A stretch of 64,000 nucleotides of DNA from Pyricularia pennisetigena (taxonomy: Eukaryota > Ascomycota > Sordariomycetes > Magnaporthales > Pyriculariaceae): the NCBI RefSeq assembly GCF_004337985.1, contig NC_043741.1, positions 7,606,032 through 7,670,031 on the forward strand, in the 5' to 3' direction. The position numbers and the translations under genes are program-made. Below, piece after piece: positions 57,924-64,000 of the stretch. Under the pieces are notes generated by a model. That model did no database searches. It was not told the DNA's origin and saw nothing but the letters and a program-made list of their open reading frames with translations. The stretch's first letter is position 1. Every line of letters starts with the position of its first letter.

Positions 57924-58756
57924 TTAGAATCCGAGAAGCCCGCCAACCGTCTTGACGATTTTACCACCTGTCAAACACGAAATAAAATGATTGTCAGCAA
58001 AACGACACATCGTAAAAGATTAGGGACTTTCACAGATTCCAATGGTATAGGGGTGCAGCCGGAGAAAGATCAACCAACCTCAAATGAGCAGCAAGGGACT
58101 CTTCTGTCCTCTCATTCTTTGTGTGAGAGGAAGTCTTTTAGCGGCGGTATATGCCTGTGCCCATGCCCATACCCATGCCCGTGCCCATGCCGCCCATTCG
58201 AGGTGGCACGCTGGCCGCGAGTTGACCGGCACCCCCCAGCACCGAGGAACCCACTTCAAGGGCTTTCTTACCGTATTCTTTGAGCTTGGATCCGAGGCTC
58301 GGCTTCTCGCCGGTTACCGGCGTGCCCGTCTGGGGCGGCGTAGTCTGGGTCGTTGAGGGAGTCTGGGTGGCAGGAGGAGTCTGGGTGGCAGCAGAAGTCG
58401 TCGCGGGCGTGACCGATGAGACTGCGGTACCGGCGCCAGGGGTCGTCGCTCCGGAGCCAGAGGGCAGGGGGTCCGCGCCAAGCGGGTCCTCGGAGTCCAG
58501 CATATCAGGGTTTTCCCCGAGCATATCAGGGTCCTCCTCAAGCATGCCAGCTCCAGCACCTGCACCTGCACCTGCGCCCATCCCCGGTGCCATTCCTGCT
58601 CCAGCTCCAGCTCCAGCTCCAGCTCCAGCTCCAGCTCCAGTACCAGCTTTAGCACCAGCACCAGCACCAGCTCCAGTTACAGCTCCAGCTCCAGCTCCTG
58701 CACCTGCACCTGCGCCCATCCCCGGTGCCATCCCTGCTCCAGCTCCAGTTCCGGTT

Positions 58757-58820
<64 letters not shown>

Positions 58821-59304
58821 TTCCAGCACCAGTTCCAGCTGTCATCCCTGGTGTCATTCCTGCTCCCAGTGCGCCGGCAGCGGAACCACCCATCCCATCG
58901 TCAACTTCGTCATCGAGGTACTCGTCGCCCATCATATCCTCAGCCATGCCGTCGAGCTGGCGACGGGTGAGACGCCTGTAATCATCTTCGGCTCCGTCCA
59001 GGTATTCGGCCAGCTCATCGTCATTTAGATCGGCCAGCTCGTCATAGTTATCATGGGGAAGAGGGGCTGCAGCTTGAGCCGGGATGTTGCCGTCAAAGTT
59101 GCCATTGGCCAAGTCGTCGTCTTCAAAGTCTTCATCTCCAGGTCCAAATCCGACGTCGGGGAGGGCCTGAGGAGGAGCAGCGAACGTGGAAGGGCCGTTG
59201 GGGTTGGCGAGGCCATTGCCCATGCCAGCGCCATAAGGGCCCTGACCGGTGGGCAGGGCGGCGACGAGCAGGGGGAGGAGGGCCACAGCGAGTGTGGCGT
59301 GCAT
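57924..59304 (-). CDS. Secreted acidic Gly-Ala-repeat protein
   Basis: The main minus-strand frame runs from ATG 59304 to a TAA at 58138 (388 residues). I favour a spliced form: exon 59304-58272, a 304-bp intron with GTAAGA donor, GCTGAC branch and ACAG acceptor, and exon 57967-57924. The frame is kept and the C-terminus becomes KLKEYGGKIVKTVGGLLGF (358 residues). Residues 1-16 are a signal peptide (MHATLAVALLPLLVAALP). Next is an acidic region (DEDFEDDDLANGNFDGN; LNDDELAEYLDGAEDDYRR) ending in LTRRQ, a Kex2-type dibasic site. The mature part has long GA dipeptide arrays interrupted twice by MAPGMGAGAG, then a Thr/Pro/Ser linker. The sequence is silk- or glycine-rich-wall-protein-like; no enzyme domain. 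The function is unknown and the repeat number may vary between strains. Confidence 0.72.
58550..58850. repeat. Coding minisatellite (CCAGCT/CCAGCA/CCTGCA units)
   Basis: About 300 bp of 6-bp units (plus-strand CCAGCT, CCAGCA, CCTGCA) encode the Gly-Ala arrays of the minus-strand gene. A longer block containing GCGCCCATCCCCGGTGCCAT occurs twice, near 58574 and 58711, showing an internal duplication of about 137 bp. Confidence 0.9.
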
Positions 59305-62265
59305 GGTGGCGGTTGTGTAGGGTTAGTGCAGGACAAAATTAAGACGGTCAGGAAGAATATCAGGCACTTGGCAAAAAATACCAGGTCAGGATGCAAACGT
59401 GATGGAACAAGAAAAATATTGCGCGACGATGGATCAGTTGAAAGGCACAACAGAGTAAATGAATTGGATATGGTGTTTGGTAATACGGATGTACAGAAGC
59501 TCAGAAGCTGACTTCTCTGTTGCTATATAGCTTAGCCATCTCCTAGACTGCTGGGGGTTTTGATGACTGCCTTACTACAGCGCCGGGATGTTGTGTGGGT
59601 GATTAACTGATGCCCAAGATCCAGGCAATCGAGCCTCGACGATGGCTTCAATCCATAAGGTACGAGCGAGTGGCTCCGAAGGATCGTAGTAAAGCCCCTC
59701 TGCCAGCCCTGACCTCCCTCCACTTAATGGGTAAGAAACCACTTGGCGGATGATAATACGGAGACATGGCGCAGTATTGCTTTGTTCCTAGCATGTTGGA
59801 TCTGTACGGGAGCGAAGTCCTCTTTTCCAGGCTGTGAAAATTGTGTAGGAGTGAGTGTTTTCCAAATTTCCCCAAGGTTGGCAAACCGCACCTCAGGCAA
59901 CAACCAATGGTTGCTGCTTCGCTTGCTGCCTGCGCCGTTAGCGGAGACAATTGAGGCGCCGGCAACCCAAAATAGTGTGCGGTCCCCCTGGAGAAATCTA
60001 ACCGAGTGGCTGCTTACTGCGATGACCCGCTTGGCACGTGCCCGCACTTAGCTGCCTTGGGGTAAGACAGCCAGTTGTACCGTACTGCAATTACCCATTC
60101 AAGCCATCATCCTTCATCAATCCAGTCCCAACAACGACATCCTGGATGGAATAAACACCAACCGCCGACAGTAAGCAGCAAATGGCCATACTGTCGATCC
60201 GTTTTCACCCGTTCTACCCGGAATATTTGGCAGTCCAGTGATTGATTAGGATTTTGTTCATCCTTGCTTACCTACGTAGCATCAGCTAGAGATACGACGG
60301 GTCATACGAACAATCAATCCAGTTGCAACACAGTAGGTACATTGCCAACATAGTCACACAAAAATCCCAACAACAGCCACTCTATTCGTTGCCAGTCTAA
60401 TTGAGGCAACCAACGTAACCATAGTTCCTCGAGGCTTAATCACGCTGTGGCAAGCTGCCGATAATGCCTCACTGTAATCTTGTAGTGAACGACTGACTCG
60501 TGATGAATGACAGCTGTTACCCGATCCAGCTGCCCAGCTTAACTTAATAAATCCCAAAATACATTCGACAAGGAAACGTGTGTTTGGGGTTGATATTAGA
60601 TGATAGATGAGCCATTTTGACGCAAACAAGCACATGCAATACAAAACGTCAAGTTTTTACCAGACGACAACTTAGCTCACTTACTGCTATGCGGCCCGAC
60701 AAGGTTGGAACCAAGTTTCTAAACACGAACCCTTGAGAAACAACAATGTGTCCAAACGCGCGTGCGGCGATCGACATTTCCGAACAAGAAAGAGTGAACA
60801 CTATTCCGTCCCAGCGCTCCGTTGAAGAGAGATGCCCCCAAGGATTAAGCGTTCACGCCAATGCCAATGTCAATCCTGACTAATTGCATGCTTGTTACCT
60901 TTTGGTAACATGTTCCGAAACCACCTATGCTGGTCTGTACGGCAGCTAGAAATAGTCTATACAGTATATTCACACGGAACAATCAAACAGACAGTACAAA
61001 CAAACAAACAACCAACCCAAAAAAGGCCTCAACCAGACGTCTTTCACTTAGTGGAAAAAATCCACCTCAGATGCATCCACCCCCTCATTGTGCCCGGTTT
61101 TTATCTCCTCCATTTGAAAAACATCCCCCTCCTCCGGATTTCCTTTCTCCATCGAGATCGACTGGCTTGCCCATGGGGTTGCGGCATCCTCGCGTAGCCA
61201 TGTGAAAGAGATCCCAGTTGGTTTTTTTTTTTTTTTTTTTCTGGACCAAGGACGTTCTTTTGTCTGCACATGAATGCGGGCCGTCGGGACTCCGGCCACC
61301 AAAATATGCCTGCCGATCTCACCGTCTTCTGTTTGTCTCAAGTCGGCCCGTTCGCGGGGTTCGCTAGACTAGGTGAGTATGTGGAGGACCAAGGCCGTTC
61401 CCTGACCATCAAACAAAAGTCCGGACGCCGGGTCGCCAAGAGACCTCGGGCACTATAACCTCGGAAAGCGAAAGCTTCATCGTTAGTATCCATTGGTGGC
61501 CTCTCTGCCGAATACGTCGTAACGTATTTACTCGCGTAGCATCGAATGGGTTTTTTTTTTTGTCTATTGCTCCCCTTTCGCCCACTGTACTGCTGCCAAC
61601 GTGGGTACAGTAGTATATATTTTGTGGGTACGTCTTGCGGCAATAGCCAAGATAGTAAATATTACCAGTCATAGCACAACATAGCGATCAGAGGGCCAAC
61701 CCATAGGGACGAGGGGGGAACAAAAAGAAAAAGGAAAAAAAAAAAAAATTCGCCCCGTGGAGCCTTGCTTAGTTTTGATAGGCTTCCCAAAACCCCAGGC
61801 CCGAAAAGCCCTCGGGTGCAAGACGGAGATTACGCAGCGCAAAAGGATAGGTCCTTCTACTATCTCTGTGATTAAGGATCTTCAAAGTGAACTGATGCAG
61901 GCTTGGCATGGCGGTAGGGATCATGTCCGCAAATGGCACCGGATTTCTTTTTCCCCAATAATACACGTTGTGAATAATTATTTGTTTTCTCCGCGACGAT
62001 AGGTTCCCTCTTGCCAATATTCCTCCACCCAGAGGGGGGGCAGCCTACTGCGATACGTGCAGCCTAGTATGACACTTGCAGTAATAATGGTGCAGCAATT
62101 ATGGCGCGATTCAATGCATCCAAGACGGGGTCCGAATCATACAACAGATACGGGCGTTAATATTTTGTAAACCGTCCCGGGGCTGTTGTCATATCTGCCT
62201 GGCAGACAGGGTCTCTACGCATAAGTCAAAGTGTTTTGCGCTGTTTTTAGCTTAATCTTGCGGCA

Positions 62266-62268
<3 letters not shown>

Positions 62269-62299
<31 letters not shown>
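62269..62299. repeat. Poly(A) tract, 31 bases
   Basis: A pure A run in intergenic DNA, with no element body or target duplication recognised beside it. Confidence 0.95.
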
Positions 62300-62302
<3 letters not shown>

Positions 62303-63288
62303 TGGATAAAACAACAACCCCCCACCGCTCGCCATAATGGATGGCAACCTGCTTACCTACTGGGGAAAGGACGTACGTCACCATGGTTGGTGGTTTCCAA
62401 GGGTCTGGCATGCAGCCCGGAAGAAAGTGGAGAAAAAGGGTCCTGCCAGGACACAACGGCAACTGAACCCAAGCTTGGCAAAGCAACAGTCAACTGTTTA
62501 CTCATAACTAGGCGCTAGGTAACGGTAAACGATACGTAGGCAGGCGGTTCGATTCTTGGGTCGGGTGGTCCAACACTGCAACTCCTGAGATAGCGGCAGA
62601 AGCTGCGTTAGTGGTACATATCGTTACTGTACGGATCCACACCCAAAAGGGCAACTAACTGAGTGTACTGTGGTAAAAGGCCAAATGAAAGAAAAACCTG
62701 CTTAGTGGTACACCCAAGAAAGACGTTGAAGGAAGATTGCATATCTTGGCGCATCAACGTATCAATTCGCCGCGTCAGCCTCAAAAGAAGCTTGAAACTC
62801 CTATTGCCGGTAGCCGGTGAATAGATGGAAGAATCGGCTGCCAAGCTGCCTTTGTCCGCTCGTCTATTCCGTTCCTTCCACCCGTACGCCCGCGAGCAGG
62901 ACCGATAAAAAAAGAACTAGGGATGCCTAACCGCCCGGCGCCGCCGCGACCCGTAATGTACAGTGTCAGGGCATAGTACGTCGGAAGGATCTTGGCCCGC
63001 GCCGCAGTTGCACGGTCCATGGCGCAACCGGGTGATACCAAGATCAGTAAGCAGATCGCTCCTTGAGCAGATTGACACACAAAAAGCCCTGACAGGTCCT
63101 AGCGGGGTGATACAAGTACTACTGATGTTAACTAGACTCGGCAGGCTTCTTTCTGATGTTCTAGTCTTCCCCTGGTGAGTGAAGCCAATCGACTCGAGAA
63201 TGTTTTATGCATTAGCGCTAGTGTTTGGAGGGGCACATCCTTTGTCTATCAGGCAGACTAGGGTATGAAAGAAGATATTAGGCATATG

Positions 63289-63318
63289 TGCTTGCTTGCT
63301 TGCTTGCTTGCTTGCTTG
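63289..63318. repeat. (TGCT)7 microsatellite
   Basis: About seven and a half TGCT units in intergenic sequence. Confidence 0.95.
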
Positions 63319-64000
63319 GCTGGTTGGAACCTTCGTCAGAGTGCATCTATCATACATATGCTGCCCGCTGCTCTCAAGGCTGTTTCCTCCCAGGAGATGT
63401 TCTTTTTTTGGTGGGGTTACTACTGAAAAGGGGGGTGAGGGGCAGATCGACGTCACTGCGGGCCGTTCTGTGGGACACTGTACTGCATGTTGCCGCTTCA
63501 CCGTAGACTCAAAGCACGACTCGGGCATCCCAGACAGTGTCAATTAATCGCTCGCTCTCCGCGGACCTTGGGCGGCTAGACAGGACAGACCTGACCAGAC
63601 CAGACCATTGCGCAATTTTGGTTTTTTTTGATTTGTTACTCATCTTGATACAAAAAAATTCAAAAGTTAGCCTGAGTGGGATTATCATAGCAAAAAAAAA
63701 AAAAAACATCACACGATTCACTGCTTACTATTTCATCAATACAAGCCAATCACACTGTTGATCTCAACTAGAAACACTATAGTGCACAGGCAGACCCTGA
63801 CTATCGCCCGCAGAGCCGCCCACTCCTGGCGAGTAAATTGTTACCAATATGGTTTGGTGCTAATTACTGCATGTGGTACTCACCTCACTCTGCAGCGCCG
63901 ATCAATAGTGTGGATTACTTGACGGTTAGTCTGACCTTGATTGTTATGTTACACTATTTTTTTTTTTTTTTTCTCGTCTCCTTCCATACCCCCCCGCCAT

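Larger units (their letters stand above)
59305..64000. other. Gene-poor right end
   Basis: About 4.7 kb with no supportable coding region. It contains A and T homopolymers (61218-61240, 62269-62299), a (TGCT)n repeat near 63289-63318 and only short, motif-free ORFs. The first few hundred bases are the promoter of the Gly-Ala repeat protein gene. Confidence 0.4.

Noticed and set aside
58280..58981. Plus-strand Pro-Ala repeat frame of 233 codons
   Set aside because: It is the complement of the Gly-Ala repeat gene; only the minus strand gives a signal peptide, acidic pro-region and Kex2 site.
62541..62562. GGTTCGATT-like tRNA B-box
   Set aside because: The flanking bases cannot form a T-arm stem, and no acceptor stem or anticodon arm could be drawn upstream.

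Overview
The window is nuclear DNA of a filamentous ascomycete, most likely a Sordariomycete. The genes carry short introns (about 64 to 170 bp, with two longer ones near 300 to 430 bp) that have GT..AG ends and CTRAC-like branch sites. Start codons sit in A-rich or Kozak-like contexts. The proteins are typical of fungi: Mediator subunit 7, a Bye1-type PHD/TFIIS/SPOC factor, an Fwd-1/Cdc4-like F-box WD40 protein, a GH11 xylanase and Thr- or Gly/Ala-rich secreted proteins. A 62-base run of N marks an assembly gap. I saw no tRNA, rRNA, CRISPR array or intact transposon. The order Magnaporthales is possible but is only a guess.

Layout. 1-25 kb is the gene-dense part: an HSL-type esterase, a probable HORMA-domain protein with unresolved 5' exons, Fwd-1, a Dpp1-like lipid phosphatase convergent with proteasome subunit alpha-3 (Pre9), Bye1, a secreted HAD phosphatase, and MED7 divergent from a ZNF830-like zinc-finger protein. 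At 25.6-27.3 kb lies an F-box protein whose exons join across a 429-bp intron. 27.3-40.5 kb is very gene-poor: one small conserved Cys/Trp-rich protein (36.8 kb) is the only gene I can support. 40.5-48.5 kb holds a LAMTOR1/Meh1-type protein, a secreted Thr-rich protein, a GNAT acetyltransferase, a TAPT1/Emp65-type membrane protein and a 57-residue Cys-rich protein that ends in a CAAX box. 50-59.3 kb holds a GH11 xylanase, a dienelactone-hydrolase-family protein with Ser at the nucleophile position, a Urn1/TCERG1-like WW-FF protein and a secreted Gly-Ala repeat protein. 59.3-64 kb shows no supportable gene.

Most genes are unrelated housekeeping functions: transcription (MED7, Bye1), splicing (Urn1, ZNF830-like), ubiquitin/proteasome (Fwd-1, F-box protein, Pre9) and membrane or TOR-linked functions (LAMTOR1-like, Emp65, Dpp1). 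Secreted accessory genes are interspersed (xylanase, HAD phosphatase, Thr-rich and Gly-Ala-rich proteins). There is no biosynthetic cluster. The most notable signals are the CAAX microprotein at 48.4-48.5 kb, 45 codons of coding-looking sequence in frame after the Bye1 TAG stop, the Cys-to-Ser change in the dienelactone hydrolase, and the repeat-built secreted protein with a plausible unannotated last exon.
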